This document shows, piece by piece, positions 37,128-47,737 of a stretch of DNA of 64,000 nt. The stretch is from Rheinheimera sp. MMS21-TC3 (GTDB lineage Bacteria > Pseudomonadota > Gammaproteobacteria > Enterobacterales > Alteromonadaceae), in contig NZ_CP135084.1 in the NCBI RefSeq assembly GCF_032229285.1, forward strand, positions 372,001 through 436,000. Direction: 5' to 3'. A program made the translations under genes and the position numbers. Under the pieces are notes generated by a model, which was given only the letters and a program-made list of their open reading frames with translations, was not told the origin of the DNA and did no database searches. Position 1 is the first letter of the stretch. Every line of letters starts with the position of its first letter.

Positions 37128-38144
37128 TTAAGAAGCTTCACTAGCTATCTGATTGTAGCCTGCTTGTTGTGCCTTATCTAACATGGCTGCGGCACGAGCT
37201 AGGAATTGGTACCAGTTATTGCTGGATTGATATAAGCATACGCCTAATGATAAGGTGATTCTGGTCAGAGTCTGTTGATTGCGCGCAGTAATAAAGCGTA
37301 GTTTAGCAATTTTGTTTTTAACAGAAGCTGCTACTTCATTGGCGGTACGTAAATCTATATCGGGTAATAATACTAAAAATTCTTCAGAACTGCTGCGTAC
37401 TGCAATGCCACTATTTTGGATAAAACTGCTGATTTTATGGCTAATATTACATAGCACCTGGTCGCTTATGGCAGCACCGTATTGCTGAGTAAATTCTTTA
37501 AATTGGTTAAGGCTAATTGAGATTGCAGCAATATTCCGCTCTGGCTGCTCAGCTAACCATAACTCTACTTGGTTATGCATAGCTGAGCGATTAAACAATC
37601 CGGTTAAAGGATCGCGTAAGCGCTGCTGCTTTAGTTGCTCTAACTCATTGCGTAACTGATAACTTTGCTGGTTAGCCTGTAATAATTGTTGTTGTAACTG
37701 GGTTTGTTGCTGCTGGACTTGGCAAGTTGCTTGTTGCAGCTTATTGATAATTTTTGCCACGGCAGGGTCTATTGCCAATTGTTGTAAACTCACTAGCTGG
37801 GTATCAATAGTGGTTAAGTATTCGCTAAGGTTTTCTGCGGCCATATCGGTTTTAGCGGCTAATCGATTTAACATTCTAGTTGCTTGATACACTATATGCT
37901 CATGTGGCTGACTAACCGGGGCTAGATAACGGTTATACAACTCTGTCATGCTAAAATTATCAAACCTAGTATTAGCAGCTAATTTTTGCTCCAGACTCTG
38001 GCAAAGTTCTATATTGTTTTTACTAATGTATTCATAACTGACGGCATAGTTGATTGGATTAGCAGGCAGGTAGGTTTGGCGCATAAACGCAATAGCAGCT
38101 CTAGCTTTAGTTTCAGCTTGTTCAATAGTATCTTGATACTGCAA
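37128..38144 (-). CDS. GGDEF-domain protein with degenerate active site
   Basis: 338 residues. A soluble helical N-terminal region (about 1-165, Gln-rich coiled coil at 130-165) is followed by a GGDEF fold (RDPLTGLFNRSAMHNQ; ISISLNQFKEF). The signature reads RSSSEEFLVLLP, that is SSEEF for GGDEF. Without both Gly the GTP pocket is unlikely to be active, so it may be a receptor or scaffold. No membrane helix or EAL domain is present. It is monocistronic upstream of ubiE, on the same strand. Confidence 0.82.
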   Translation of the reverse strand: MQYQDTIEQAETKARAAIAFMRQTYLPANPINYAVSYEYISKNNIELCQSLEQKLAANTRFDNFSMTELYNRYLAPVSQPHEHIVYQATRMLNRLAAKTDMAAENLSEYLTTIDTQLVSLQQLAIDPAVAKIINKLQQATCQVQQQQTQLQQQLLQANQQSYQLRNELEQLKQQRLRDPLTGLFNRSAMHNQVELWLAEQPERNIAAISISLNQFKEFTQQYGAAISDQVLCNISHKISSFIQNSGIAVRSSSEEFLVLLPDIDLRTANEVAASVKNKIAKLRFITARNQQTLTRITLSLGVCLYQSSNNWYQFLARAAAMLDKAQQAGYNQIASEAS

Positions 38145-38377
38145 CTTAGATAACCTTACTTAAAACAATACATTGTTCATCATGGGTTCAGTTTGGTCTT
38201 CATATTACTTGAATCTGCCATGCTGACAACTGTTTAATAAGCAAAAAGTGCAATTAGTCTTAAAACAATACAGTGACTAGATTAAATAAGATTAATAGCC
38301 TGTTCAGACGGTTAAGAGTGCTGGTATCTGAAACAAAACTGGTTACAATCAATCAAAGTCAGTGTTTGGGAAATAAA

Positions 38378-40114
38378 ATGAAAAAAATAACGATAGCCTT
38401 AGCTACTCTGGTTTTATTAAGCGGTTGCGCCAATAATGGTCAATTAAAAAAATCGGAAAGCTTTAATCAGTTTGCTCAAGAGTTGTGGCAAGCAGAGCAA
38501 GCGTTAACGCGACCTGCAGCAGATGCTTTATGGGATATGTCTGCAGAATCATTACAAAAGCAGCAACAGCAGCGTGTTTCTTGGCATGAAAAGTTGCAAG
38601 CCATTAAGCCCAGTGCCTTATCGGAACAAGATCAAATTAACTATGCTATTTTAGATTATCGGCTAAGTAATGCTATAGATGAATATAAATTTGGCAGCCA
38701 TATGATGCCGATCACATCAGAGTCAGGCTTTCATGCTTATTTATCTTTTATAGCTAAAAACTCAGTATTAAAAACTGAGCAAGATTATAAAAACTACTTA
38801 GCGAAATTAGCCGCAATTCCAACTTATATGCAGCAACAAACAGATTGGATGAAGCTTGGTATCGCCAAAGGCATGACACAGCCAAAGGCTGTTTTAACTG
38901 GCTTTGAGCAGAGTATTATCTCTTATGTAGTAGCTGATCCAACGACAAGTGTGTATTACCAGCCTTTTTTACAACAGCCTGAATTTATTTCTGCTCAGGT
39001 TTGGCAACAATTAACGGCTCAAGCTGCAGATTTAGTTATGACAGCTGTTAATCCTGCTTACCAAGCTTTTTATGACTTTATGCTTAATGATTATATGCCG
39101 GCAGCGCGTGATACTATTGCCGCCTATGACTTACCCCAAGGTAAGGCTTATTATCAAAATCGTTTAGAGCATTACACCACTTTAAAAATGACGCCAGAGC
39201 AAGTGCATCAAATTGGTTTAGATGAAGTTAAGCGAATTAGAGCTGAAATGCAGCAGGTGATTGATGAATTAGGTTTTAAAGGTAGCTTTGCAGACTTTGT
39301 CCACTTTTTGCGTACCGATGAGCAATTTTACCCTAAAACGCCGTTACAGCTAATTCAATATGCTAGCTATTTAGCTAAGCAGGCAGATGCGCAGTTACCA
39401 AAATTATTTAAAACCTTACCCCGAACCCCTTATGGTGTTATAGAAGTGCCAGCTGAATTTGCGCCTAAGTACACTACAGGGCGATATTCGGGTGCGACGC
39501 GAGATGACCAAGCAGGCTTTTATTGGGTAAATACGTATGCATTAGATAGACGGCCTTTATATGAGATGCCAGCGCTAACCTTGCATGAAGCTGTTCCTGG
39601 TCACCATTTACAAGTAGCGTTAGCACGCGAGCATAATGATTTACCTGATTATCGTCGTAGTTTTTATACTTCAGCTTTTGGTGAAGGTTGGGGCCTATAT
39701 GCAGAACACTTAGGCTTAGAGATGGGCTTTTATCAAGATCCCTACAGCAACTTTGGCCGCTTAACTTTTGAAATGTGGCGAGCTGCGCGTTTAGTGGTGG
39801 ATACGGGAATGCACAGCATGGGCTGGAGTAGGCAGCAAGCTATTGATTTTTTAGCCAGTAATACGGCTTTATCTATGCATAATGTGACAACTGAAATAGA
39901 TCGTTATATTAGTTGGCCAGCTCAAGCCTTATCTTACAAGTTAGGTGAGTTAACTATTAAGCGCTTACGCAGTAAAGCTGAACAAGCTTTAGGCCAAAAC
40001 TTCAACATTAGAGAGTTCCACGATGCTGTATTAGGCAATGGTAGCTTGCCATTAGCGGTGTTAGAGCAGCAAATAGAACAGTATATTCGTGTTCAGCAAG
40101 ACAAAGCAAAATAA
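38378..40114 (+). CDS. DUF885-family lipoprotein, predicted metallopeptidase
   Basis: 578 residues from ATG 38378, which follows GGGA and begins a lipoprotein signal (MKKITIALATLVLLSGC). An upstream ATC/GTG-type extension is not needed. The DUF885 zinc site is clear: TLHEAVPGHHLQ (HEAxPGHH) and, downstream, FGEGWGLYAEHLG, giving a gluzincin-like set of His and Glu ligands. It is probably an envelope carboxy- or dipeptidase; the substrate is unknown. Confidence 0.88.
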   Translation: MKKITIALATLVLLSGCANNGQLKKSESFNQFAQELWQAEQALTRPAADALWDMSAESLQKQQQQRVSWHEKLQAIKPSALSEQDQINYAILDYRLSNAIDEYKFGSHMMPITSESGFHAYLSFIAKNSVLKTEQDYKNYLAKLAAIPTYMQQQTDWMKLGIAKGMTQPKAVLTGFEQSIISYVVADPTTSVYYQPFLQQPEFISAQVWQQLTAQAADLVMTAVNPAYQAFYDFMLNDYMPAARDTIAAYDLPQGKAYYQNRLEHYTTLKMTPEQVHQIGLDEVKRIRAEMQQVIDELGFKGSFADFVHFLRTDEQFYPKTPLQLIQYASYLAKQADAQLPKLFKTLPRTPYGVIEVPAEFAPKYTTGRYSGATRDDQAGFYWVNTYALDRRPLYEMPALTLHEAVPGHHLQVALAREHNDLPDYRRSFYTSAFGEGWGLYAEHLGLEMGFYQDPYSNFGRLTFEMWRAARLVVDTGMHSMGWSRQQAIDFLASNTALSMHNVTTEIDRYISWPAQALSYKLGELTIKRLRSKAEQALGQNFNIREFHDAVLGNGSLPLAVLEQQIEQYIRVQQDKAK

Positions 40115-40130
40115 CACTTATAGGTAATGG

Positions 40131-40152
40131 CTAGAGATTAATTGCCTATTTT
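40131..40152 (+). terminator. Weak terminator-like hairpin after the DUF885 gene
   Basis: TAGGTAAT pairs with ATTGCCTA (one G-U pair) around a 10-nt loop and is followed by TTTTAAA. Position 17 bases after the stop supports termination; the short stem makes it tentative. Confidence 0.4.
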
Positions 40153-40166
40153 AAATGAGCCTAGTG

Positions 40167-40397
40167 TTAGAATCTTATTTTAACATTAGGCTCAGTATTA
40201 ACTTGGCCATCTCTATCTATAGCCGCTAAGCGACTACCTGATTTTAGTAAAGCCAGATTACCATCAGTAAAATGGCGTACACATAGTAAGTCGTAGCCAA
40301 ATCTATGCAGCTCGGATACGGCAAACTTTTGCGCCAAATTTAAATCATCCCAAAAAGTATGTGCGCTTCTATTTATCTGACGTCTTTCAGCTTCCAT
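40167..40397 (-). CDS. Small conserved-looking protein of unknown function
   Basis: 76 residues, charged, with no signal peptide. It reads as a compact soluble domain (FAVSELHRFGYDLLCVRHF, then GNLALLKSGSRLAAIDRDGQV). A ribosome-binding site (GGAG) precedes ATG 40397. I recognise no named family; it may be an alteromonad-type orphan regulator or structural protein. It is convergent with the DUF885 gene. Confidence 0.6.
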   Translation of the reverse strand: MEAERRQINRSAHTFWDDLNLAQKFAVSELHRFGYDLLCVRHFTDGNLALLKSGSRLAAIDRDGQVNTEPNVKIRF

Positions 40398-40635
40398 TTA
40401 TTACTCCGGTTTACATAAACTAAGGTTAAAATAAAATCCTAGTGTAATTTTAATGGTAGAAAAGCATCCATCTTTGCTACGGGAAATAGGGCTTATAGTA
40501 ATCAGAGTTTAGTCTAGTTATGTAATAGTTGCAGAGTTTAACTTTAGCTGTTAAGAAATAATTACTAGTGATTCTTTGCTGATTACTTCTGTTTACGGCA
40601 AAATAATAGTTAAAGCCTATGAGCAAGGAATACAG

Positions 40636-41505
40636 ATGAGTAAAGCATTAGACGGTCTATTATCATTATTAACATTAGAGCAAATAGAGCAGGGGTTATA
40701 CCGTGGTGCCAGTCAAGATTTAGGATTTAAATCGGTATTTGGTGGTCAGGTTATGGGACAGGCATTATCTGCCGCTAAAGAAACCTTAGCAGTCGATAGA
40801 AAGCTGCACTCTTTTCACTCTTATTTTTTACGGCCAGGCGATGCCTCAAGGCCAATTGTGTATGAAGTAGAAACCATTCGGGATGGTAAGAGCTTTAGTA
40901 CCCGTCGGGCCAGCGCCATTCAATATGGTAAGACCATTTTCTATTTGACAGCATCTTTTCAAACGGAAGAAGCCGGATTTGAACACCAAGATGTCATGCC
41001 AGATGTGCCAGGGCCAGAGGAACTAGTGTCTGATTTAGATTTTTATCAGCAACATGCTGACCTTATTCCTGAAGGCTTACGCAGTAAATTTATTTGTGAA
41101 AAACCAATAGAGATGCGGCCAGTTGATTTTCAAAACCCTTTTAAACCAAAAGTCAGTCAGGCTAAACGTTATGTCTGGTTTAAAGCCAATGGTGCTATGC
41201 CAGATGACTTGCGGGTGCATAAATACCTTTTAGCTTATGCGTCAGATTTTAACTTTTTACCAACGGCACTGCAGCCGCATGGTAAATCGTTTTTAGCGCC
41301 AAATATGCAGGTTGCTACTATAGATCATGCCATGTGGTTTCATCAGGATTTTCGTTTTGATGATTGGCTGCTTTATGCTATTGACAGCCCTAGTGCATCG
41401 GGTGGCCGAGGGCTAGTCCGAGGGCAGTTTTTTAATCGAGATGGCACCTTAGTGGCGTCGACAATTCAAGAGGGCGTGATCAGAGCTTATCCAACTAGCC
41501 GCTAA
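40636..41505 (+). CDS. tesB: Acyl-CoA thioesterase II
   Basis: 289 residues from ATG 40636 (AAGGA upstream). Double hot-dog fold: the first domain has [22 protein letters not shown], the second has [36 protein letters not shown]. The catalytic Asp region and Gln/Thr motifs of TesB are present. It hydrolyses medium- to long-chain acyl-CoA in the cytoplasm. The gene converges on plsB with a four-base overlap. Confidence 0.95.
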   Translation: MSKALDGLLSLLTLEQIEQGLYRGASQDLGFKSVFGGQVMGQALSAAKETLAVDRKLHSFHSYFLRPGDASRPIVYEVETIRDGKSFSTRRASAIQYGKTIFYLTASFQTEEAGFEHQDVMPDVPGPEELVSDLDFYQQHADLIPEGLRSKFICEKPIEMRPVDFQNPFKPKVSQAKRYVWFKANGAMPDDLRVHKYLLAYASDFNFLPTALQPHGKSFLAPNMQVATIDHAMWFHQDFRFDDWLLYAIDSPSASGGRGLVRGQFFNRDGTLVASTIQEGVIRAYPTSR

Positions 41506-43943
41506 TGGCGGCCAGTTGGTAAAATACTCTGGATGCTGAGTAAGATATCGTTGCGTAATAAACTGTCGACAGTCTGATTTAAGCTGATTAAAGCATCAGC
41601 GGCATGGACTAAGTTATTGTCATCACTGTTAGTGTAACCATTGTCGCGTAATGCTTTAATTAGGGTAGAAAATAGTTGTTTGTCATAATACTCTGGGGCA
41701 GTAATACCATGCTGCTGTAATAAACGCTGGGCCAGTTGATGGCACTGCTTTTCTAACTCAGCCCGACTTTGCGGTGCTTGAGTTAACAGCAATTGCATTA
41801 CCATAGCGTAGCGTTGCAAGGTGTGCTCGGCATTATCTGCTAATAAACTTAATATAAAATAATAACGGCTTTGTTGTTGTGGCGCTGAATATAGCTCACC
41901 TTGTTGCTGCACTATATTAGTTTGCACTAAGTGTTGTAACACTTGCAGACAATAGTCATTAATATTATCTAGCTGCAAAAACATTTCTTGCTTTAGTAGT
42001 GGATAAAGCTGCTGCACGATTTTCAGCAGGTCTTGTAGGCTAACCTGACGCTGATGCAAAATAGCATTGGCTAATATAGAGGGCACTATAAATAAGTGTA
42101 AAATATTATTACGATAATAACTCATCAAAATAGCACTTTCATCACTTAAGCTAATGATCTCGCCAAACTGATCTTGATGTTGCTGCACCTTAGCTATGCT
42201 AATGGCATGCTCAATCAGCGCTTTGCTATTAGTGTCGGGCAAAGTCATTTGGCTATGATAAGGAGCTTGCTGCTGTAGCTGTAAATAAAAGTCTAATTGT
42301 TGCTCAAGCTTTTGTCGGGTTAAAGTATGCTTTTCGGTAGCGAGCAATGAGAGCGCGATTAAGTTAATGCTATTGAGTGCCGCAGCTTGATTAATGCGCT
42401 GCATAACTAATTGCGAGACATCATCAACCACTGAAGCTAGCCATAGCGGCTTTTGTACATCCAAGGGGTGAATATCTTGTTTCCAATCAGGCACGCTGTT
42501 ATTAAGATGCTCATTTAACGTGAGTGGTTGGCCAAAGTTAATATAACCATTACCATAGTTCCGTAAGTTGCGAATGGCTTTTAGGACACCAAAAACAGAT
42601 TCTTTTTTCTTGCCGGAGCCCTGTAGCTCGCTTAAATAAGTGTTCACCTCCATGACATGCTCATAACCTAAATATACCGGCACTATAGTAACAGGGCGGT
42701 CTATACCTCTGAGCATAGATTGCAGCGTCATGGCTAACATGCCTGTTTTAGGCTGTAATAATCGACCTGTACGGCTACGACCACCTTCAGTGTAATACTT
42801 AATAGAGTAACCTTTGCTAAATAGTTGACACAGGTATTCTCTAAAGACGGCGGAGTAGAGCTTGTCGCCGCTAAAACTACGACGAATAAAAAATGCCCCG
42901 CCACGGCGAAAGATAGTACCGGCAGGCCAAAAGTTTAGATTTATTCCAGCAGCAATGTGTGGTGGTGCTAGGCCTTGTTGATAAATAACATAACTGAGTA
43001 ATAGATAATCCATATGACTGCGATGGCAGGGTACATAGACTATTTCGTGGCCTTTTTGCGCCAAGTCTCGCAGCATATTTGCATTATTTATTTTGATCCC
43101 AGTATAAAGCTTATGCCACAACCAGCTTAATACTCGATCTGCCACTCTTAACGAAGATGAACGATAGTCAGCGGCAATTTCTAATAACAATTTATGAGCA
43201 TTTTTACGCGCTTGGTTAACAGAAATTCGTTTAGATTTTGCTTCTTCCGTTATTGCTTTTTTCAGTGCAGGTGCAGCTAGTAGCGCTGTAAAAAGTTGGC
43301 TCCGATTAACCAGCTTTGGGCCATTGGCAGCTAAACGTTGTCGATAGAAATGAAAGCGAGACATCCGTAATAATTTACGCGAGGTTTCATTGTCAGCACC
43401 AAATTGTGTTGCCATTTGCTGTAATGATAAAGGAGCAATAAAGCGGACTAATGAGTGACGACCAGATATTAAGACTATTAATAGTTTAGCTAGCCAGTTA
43501 GGAGAATGTGCTGCACCTAATAACCATTTAATGCTATTTTCTTTACCTGGAGCACGGCCCCAGAGGATAGAAACAGGGATTATTTGGGCGTTTAGACTAG
43601 GATTTTTTAGGTGGCTGTCTAATAAAGCTAAGCCTTGTTGCAGCGCTTTTGTAGTGCCTCGCTTTAAAAATAATGAGTGAGGTTTCTCTAAAAATAAGGT
43701 TCGAAAGTGCTTAACGCCATCAAGCATAATGTAGGATGCTGGATCAGGTAGTTGTAACTTTTTACATACCTGTTTTAATGCTGCTAAGTCTGATGCAGAT
43801 TCAGTTGGACAAATATAAAATACCGGCTGTGCGGTATCAAGTTTCAGCTCATCAACTGGCTGCTCAGGCACTACTTTGTACTTCAGCAGCAAGCGTAAAG
43901 GCCACTTTAACAAGGCTGCAAACAATTTAACCGAACAGAACAT
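41502..43943 (-). CDS. plsB: Glycerol-3-phosphate acyltransferase
   Basis: 813 residues from ATG 43943 ([16 protein letters not shown]), chosen because GAGGA lies upstream and the N-terminus then matches PlsB. The acyltransferase block has HRSHMD (HX4D) near residue 306, GAFFIRR, the [11 protein letters not shown] motif and IVPVYLGYE. It transfers the first acyl chain to sn-glycerol-3-phosphate at the inner membrane. Divergent from lexA, the usual plsB-lexA arrangement. Confidence 0.97.
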   Translation of the reverse strand: MFCSVKLFAALLKWPLRLLLKYKVVPEQPVDELKLDTAQPVFYICPTESASDLAALKQVCKKLQLPDPASYIMLDGVKHFRTLFLEKPHSLFLKRGTTKALQQGLALLDSHLKNPSLNAQIIPVSILWGRAPGKENSIKWLLGAAHSPNWLAKLLIVLISGRHSLVRFIAPLSLQQMATQFGADNETSRKLLRMSRFHFYRQRLAANGPKLVNRSQLFTALLAAPALKKAITEEAKSKRISVNQARKNAHKLLLEIAADYRSSSLRVADRVLSWLWHKLYTGIKINNANMLRDLAQKGHEIVYVPCHRSHMDYLLLSYVIYQQGLAPPHIAAGINLNFWPAGTIFRRGGAFFIRRSFSGDKLYSAVFREYLCQLFSKGYSIKYYTEGGRSRTGRLLQPKTGMLAMTLQSMLRGIDRPVTIVPVYLGYEHVMEVNTYLSELQGSGKKKESVFGVLKAIRNLRNYGNGYINFGQPLTLNEHLNNSVPDWKQDIHPLDVQKPLWLASVVDDVSQLVMQRINQAAALNSINLIALSLLATEKHTLTRQKLEQQLDFYLQLQQQAPYHSQMTLPDTNSKALIEHAISIAKVQQHQDQFGEIISLSDESAILMSYYRNNILHLFIVPSILANAILHQRQVSLQDLLKIVQQLYPLLKQEMFLQLDNINDYCLQVLQHLVQTNIVQQQGELYSAPQQQSRYYFILSLLADNAEHTLQRYAMVMQLLLTQAPQSRAELEKQCHQLAQRLLQQHGITAPEYYDKQLFSTLIKALRDNGYTNSDDNNLVHAADALISLNQTVDSLLRNDILLSIQSILPTGRH

Positions 43944-44039
43944 AATACTATTATCCTCAAAAATCCGGCGCGTAGCATACCACGACAAGGGTGAAGGTGA
44001 AATTAGCGATTAATACCTAGGCTTGCAATTGCATCTTGC

Positions 44040-44055
44040 CTGTATATACTAACAG
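44040..44055 (+). promoter_or_regulatory. LexA/SOS box 1 upstream of lexA
   Basis: CTGTATATACTAACAG fits CTGT-N8-ACAG, the gammaproteobacterial SOS operator. It lies 27 bases before the lexA ATG and implies autoregulation. Confidence 0.92.
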
Positions 44056-44061
44056 TATCAA

Positions 44062-44077
44062 CTGTATAGGTAGCCAG
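44062..44077 (+). promoter_or_regulatory. LexA/SOS box 2 upstream of lexA
   Basis: CTGTATAGGTAGCCAG fits CTGT-N8-(A/C)CAG with one mismatch. It starts 22 bases after box 1, like the double operator of Escherichia coli lexA. Confidence 0.78.
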
Positions 44078-44081
44078 CATT

Positions 44082-44699
44082 ATGAGACCATTAACGCCAC
44101 GTCAGACTGAAGTTTTGCAACTGATTAAAGATTATCAGATAAAAACCGGTATGCCGCCAACACGAGCAGAAATTGCTCAACAGCTTGGCTTTAAATCGGC
44201 TAACGCTGCAGAAGAGCATTTGAAAGCCTTAGCTAAAAAAGGGGCGATAGAAATGTTGCCTGGTACATCACGCGGTATCCGTTTATTAGGCGAAGAAGAA
44301 CCAGAGCAACTAGGTTTACCTTTAGTTGGTAAAGTAGCAGCAGGCCAGCCAATTTTAGCTGCTGAACATGTGCAACAGCATTATCAAATAGACGCGACTA
44401 TGTTTAAACCAGCTGCAGATTTTTTGCTACAAGTTCAAGGTATGAGTATGCAAGATATAGGCATCTTAGATGGTGATTTGCTAGCCGTTCATAAGACCAG
44501 CCAAGTTGAAACCGGCCAAGTTATAGTGGCAAGGGTAGATGATGAAGTGACGGTAAAACGATTTCAGCGTGATGGCCATACCGTATTTTTGCACCCAGAA
44601 AATGAAGATTTTTCTGTTATCAAGGTAGACTTGCGCCAGCAGCACTTTGCAATAGAAGGATTAGCTGTAGGCGTTATCCGCAAAGGCGGTTGGCTGTAA
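44082..44699 (+). CDS. lexA: SOS repressor LexA
   Basis: 205 residues. N-terminal winged helix-turn-helix ([26 protein letters not shown]), the Ala-Gly self-cleavage site in VAAGQP, and the Ser-Lys dyad in QGMSMQDIG and VTVKRF. It represses SOS genes until RecA stimulates autocleavage. Two operators precede it. An intrinsic terminator follows. Confidence 0.97.
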   Translation: MRPLTPRQTEVLQLIKDYQIKTGMPPTRAEIAQQLGFKSANAAEEHLKALAKKGAIEMLPGTSRGIRLLGEEEPEQLGLPLVGKVAAGQPILAAEHVQQHYQIDATMFKPAADFLLQVQGMSMQDIGILDGDLLAVHKTSQVETGQVIVARVDDEVTVKRFQRDGHTVFLHPENEDFSVIKVDLRQQHFAIEGLAVGVIRKGGWL

Positions 44700-44730
44700 A
44701 ATGTACTAAGCTCAACAGCTTATTTTTCAT

Positions 44731-44770
44731 AAGCACTGGTATGACCATTAAGGTTTGCCGGTGCTTTTTT
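44731..44770 (+). terminator. Intrinsic terminator of lexA
   Basis: AAGCACTGG (44731-44739) pairs with CCGGTGCTT (44758-44766, one G-U pair) and the stem runs into six T. It lies 31 bases after the lexA stop. Confidence 0.82.
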
Positions 44771-44904
44771 CGTTTTGGGGTTTACAGTTTGCGATCTATG
44801 AACAATTCTTAGTCTGCAACTGATTAAAACTAAAATAAGATCAGTGTGGTTTCAGCGCTAGCCTCGAAACCGAAATAAAAATAATAATAATGTACTAATG
44901 AAGC

Positions 44905-44933
44905 TTGAAACATAGATTTGGTGTGGTTATGAA
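44905..44933 (+). promoter_or_regulatory. Candidate sigma-70 promoter of the cox operon
   Basis: TTGAAA, a 17-base spacer, then TATGAA, 67 bases before the coxB start. It lies in the 301-base gap after lexA, whose remaining sequence shows only the lexA terminator and an AT-rich stretch. Predicted by eye only. Confidence 0.4.
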
Positions 44934-45000
44934 TTAGCCGAGAAGTGCTGTGTACTGAGTTTCTGCAGTTTGCTTTGCAAAATGACAGAGGAGAAGTCCA

Positions 45001-46143
45001 GTGACGAAACTGAGTAGTCTTCGTTGGTCGCTGCCAGCCCTGCTATGCACAGCGTCAGTTAACGCAACCACTATGCCTTTAAATATGACTAAAGGTGTGT
45101 CAGATATCAGTATGCAAGTTTATAACCTGCATATGACGATTTTCTGGATATGTTGCGCTATAGGTGGCGTAGTGTTTAGCTTGATGTTTTGGTCTATTTT
45201 TCGACATAGAAAATCGCGCGGCGTAACACCAGCTCAATTCCATGAAAGTACCAAAGTTGAAATAATTTGGACCTCTATACCGGTCGTTATTTTAATTCTT
45301 ATGGCAATTCCCGCCACTAAAACCTTGATTGCAATGGAAGATACCACTGAAGCGGATATCACAGTGTTAATTACTGGTTCGCAATGGAAGTGGCATTATG
45401 AGTTTTTGGATCATGACGTAGCCTATTATTCCTTACTGGCAACACCTAAAGAACAAATTAATAATCGTTTTAATAAAGAAGAAAATTACTTACTTGAGGT
45501 CGACCGACCTTTAGTTATTCCTACCAATAAAAAAGTCCGCTTTTTAATGACATCTGACGATGTTATTCATTCATGGTGGTTACCCGCTTTTGCCATTAAA
45601 AAAGATGCTAACCCTGGCTTTATTAATGAGACTTGGACTCGGGTAGAAGAGCCGGGAATTTATCGTGGCCAATGCGCCGAGTTGTGCGGTAAAGATCATG
45701 GTTTTATGCCAATAGTGGTTATAGCTAAAACACCAGAAGACTTTGCTATTTGGCTAGCAGAAGAAGAAAAACGAAATGCTGAAGCCAGAGCTGAAGAGCA
45801 AGAGCTATTAGCTATGAATATGTCATTAGAAGAACTAATGACAGTAGGCGAGCGTACTTATATTGGCCATTGCTCAGCATGCCATCAAGCCAGCGGCGAA
45901 GGTTTACCGGGCATCTTTCCTGCTTTAAAGGGCAGTAAAATGGTACAGCAAGATATGGCAGGGCATATCAATATGGTATTGCATGGTAGCAGTGGCACCG
46001 CGATGCAAGCTTTTGCTAAGCAATTAAGCTTAAAAGAAATAGCTGCCGTTATTACTTATGAGCGTAATGCATGGGGCAATAATACAGGTGAATTAGTGCA
46101 AGCCGCTGATGTGCATGCAGTATTACAAGGCAAAGGGGATTAA
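45001..46143 (+). CDS. coxB: Cytochrome c oxidase subunit II with fused cytochrome c domain
   Basis: 380 residues from GTG (GAGGAG upstream). Signal/N-terminal region, two membrane helices (about 40-60 and 85-105), a CuA domain with ligands in GQCAELCGKDHGFMP, and a C-terminal c-type cytochrome (CSACH, about residue 296). The fused haem domain marks a caa3/cbb-like electron entry, as in many marine gammaproteobacteria. First gene of the cox operon. Confidence 0.96.
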   Translation: MTKLSSLRWSLPALLCTASVNATTMPLNMTKGVSDISMQVYNLHMTIFWICCAIGGVVFSLMFWSIFRHRKSRGVTPAQFHESTKVEIIWTSIPVVILILMAIPATKTLIAMEDTTEADITVLITGSQWKWHYEFLDHDVAYYSLLATPKEQINNRFNKEENYLLEVDRPLVIPTNKKVRFLMTSDDVIHSWWLPAFAIKKDANPGFINETWTRVEEPGIYRGQCAELCGKDHGFMPIVVIAKTPEDFAIWLAEEEKRNAEARAEEQELLAMNMSLEELMTVGERTYIGHCSACHQASGEGLPGIFPALKGSKMVQQDMAGHINMVLHGSSGTAMQAFAKQLSLKEIAAVITYERNAWGNNTGELVQAADVHAVLQGKGD

Positions 46144-46146
46144 TAG

Positions 46147-47733
46147 ATGAGCGTAATAACAGAGTCTGCCGTGGTTGACGAGCATCATGATCATAAGCCT
46201 AAGGGCATTAAACGCTGGTTGTATACAACCAACCATAAAGATATTGGTAGTTTATATTTAATATTTTCATTAATAATGTTCTTTATTGGCGGCACCATGG
46301 CAATGGTGATCCGCTTAGAGTTATTTCAACCAGGTTTACAATTTGTTGAACCGCACTTTTTTAATCAAATGACCACAGTCCACGGTTTAGTTATGGTATT
46401 TGGTGCTGTTATGCCCGCTTTTACTGGCTTAGCAAACTGGATGATCCCCATGATGATAGGTGCGCCGGATATGGCGTTACCTAGGATGAATAACTGGAGC
46501 TTTTGGATCTTACCTTTTGCTTTTTTAATTTTATTGTCATCATTATTTATGCCAGGTGGTGGCCCTGCATTTGGCTGGACCTTCTACGCGCCGCTGTCTT
46601 CAACTTACAGTAGTGATAGTACGGCGTTATTTGTGTTTTCAGTTCATATTATGGGTATATCTTCCATAATGGGGGCGATTAACGTCATTGTAACTATCTT
46701 TAATATGCGCGCACCTACTATGACATGGATGAAAATGCCTATGTTTGTTTGGACTTGGTTAGTGACAGCATTCTTATTAATTATGGTGATGCCAGTACTT
46801 GCTGGTGCTGTGACTATGGTGTTGACCGATAAATACTTTGCTACCAGCTTTTTTGATGCTGCTGGTGGTGGCGATCCTGTGTTATTCCAGCATATTTTTT
46901 GGTTTTTTGGTCACCCAGAAGTATACATTATGATTTTGCCGGCTTTTGGGATTATCTCTAGCATAGTGCCGGCTTTTTCTCGAAAACCTTTGTTTGGTTA
47001 TGCTTCTATGGTGTATGCGACCGGTAGTATAGCGTTACTGTCATTCTTGGTTTGGGCGCATCATATGTTTACAACGGGGATGCCAGTCTTTGCTGAATTG
47101 TTTTTTATGTATTGCACCATGCTTATCTCGGTTCCTACTGGGGTAAAAGTATTTAACTGGGTAGCGACAATGTGGCGAGGAGCTATGACCTTTGAAGCCC
47201 CTATGATGTTTGCTATGGCATTTATTGTGTTGTTTACCATAGGGGGGTTTTCTGGGTTAATGCTAGCTATTACACCAGCTGATTTCCAATACCATGATAC
47301 TTACTTTGTGGTGGCTCACTTTCATTATGTGTTAGTCACGGGTGCTGTCTTCTCAATTATGGCCGGCGCCTATTATTGGCTACCTAAGTGGACTGGGTTT
47401 ATGTATGACGAAAAATTAGCGCAATGGCATTTTTGGTGCTCGCTGATTTCAGTTAATTTGCTGTTTTTCCCAATGCACTTTGTAGGCTTAGCCGGTATGC
47501 CTAGGCGGATCCCAGATTATGCCCTGCAGTTTGCTGACTTTAATGCTTTGATAAGTGTCGGCGGCTTCTTATTTGGCTTATCCCAATTGCTGTTTGTTTG
47601 GGTAGTAGTGAAGTGTGCCAGAGGTGGCGAAAAAGCCACAGCCCAAGTGTGGGAAGGTGCGCAAGGCTTAGAGTGGGAAGTGCCTTCGCCAGCGCCATAC
47701 CATACTTTTACTACGCCACCAGAGGTGAAGTAA
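46147..47733 (+). CDS. coxA: Cytochrome c oxidase subunit I
   Basis: 528 residues, about 12 membrane helices. Haem a/CuB ligands are in TTVHGLVMVF, WFFGHPEVYIMILPAFGI (with the Tyr for the His-Tyr link), and HHMF. The low-spin haem region has HDTYFVVAHFHYVL. It reduces O2 to water and pumps protons. Follows coxB by three bases. Confidence 0.98.
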   Translation: MSVITESAVVDEHHDHKPKGIKRWLYTTNHKDIGSLYLIFSLIMFFIGGTMAMVIRLELFQPGLQFVEPHFFNQMTTVHGLVMVFGAVMPAFTGLANWMIPMMIGAPDMALPRMNNWSFWILPFAFLILLSSLFMPGGGPAFGWTFYAPLSSTYSSDSTALFVFSVHIMGISSIMGAINVIVTIFNMRAPTMTWMKMPMFVWTWLVTAFLLIMVMPVLAGAVTMVLTDKYFATSFFDAAGGGDPVLFQHIFWFFGHPEVYIMILPAFGIISSIVPAFSRKPLFGYASMVYATGSIALLSFLVWAHHMFTTGMPVFAELFFMYCTMLISVPTGVKVFNWVATMWRGAMTFEAPMMFAMAFIVLFTIGGFSGLMLAITPADFQYHDTYFVVAHFHYVLVTGAVFSIMAGAYYWLPKWTGFMYDEKLAQWHFWCSLISVNLLFFPMHFVGLAGMPRRIPDYALQFADFNALISVGGFLFGLSQLLFVWVVVKCARGGEKATAQVWEGAQGLEWEVPSPAPYHTFTTPPEVK

Positions 47734-47737
47734 CGAT

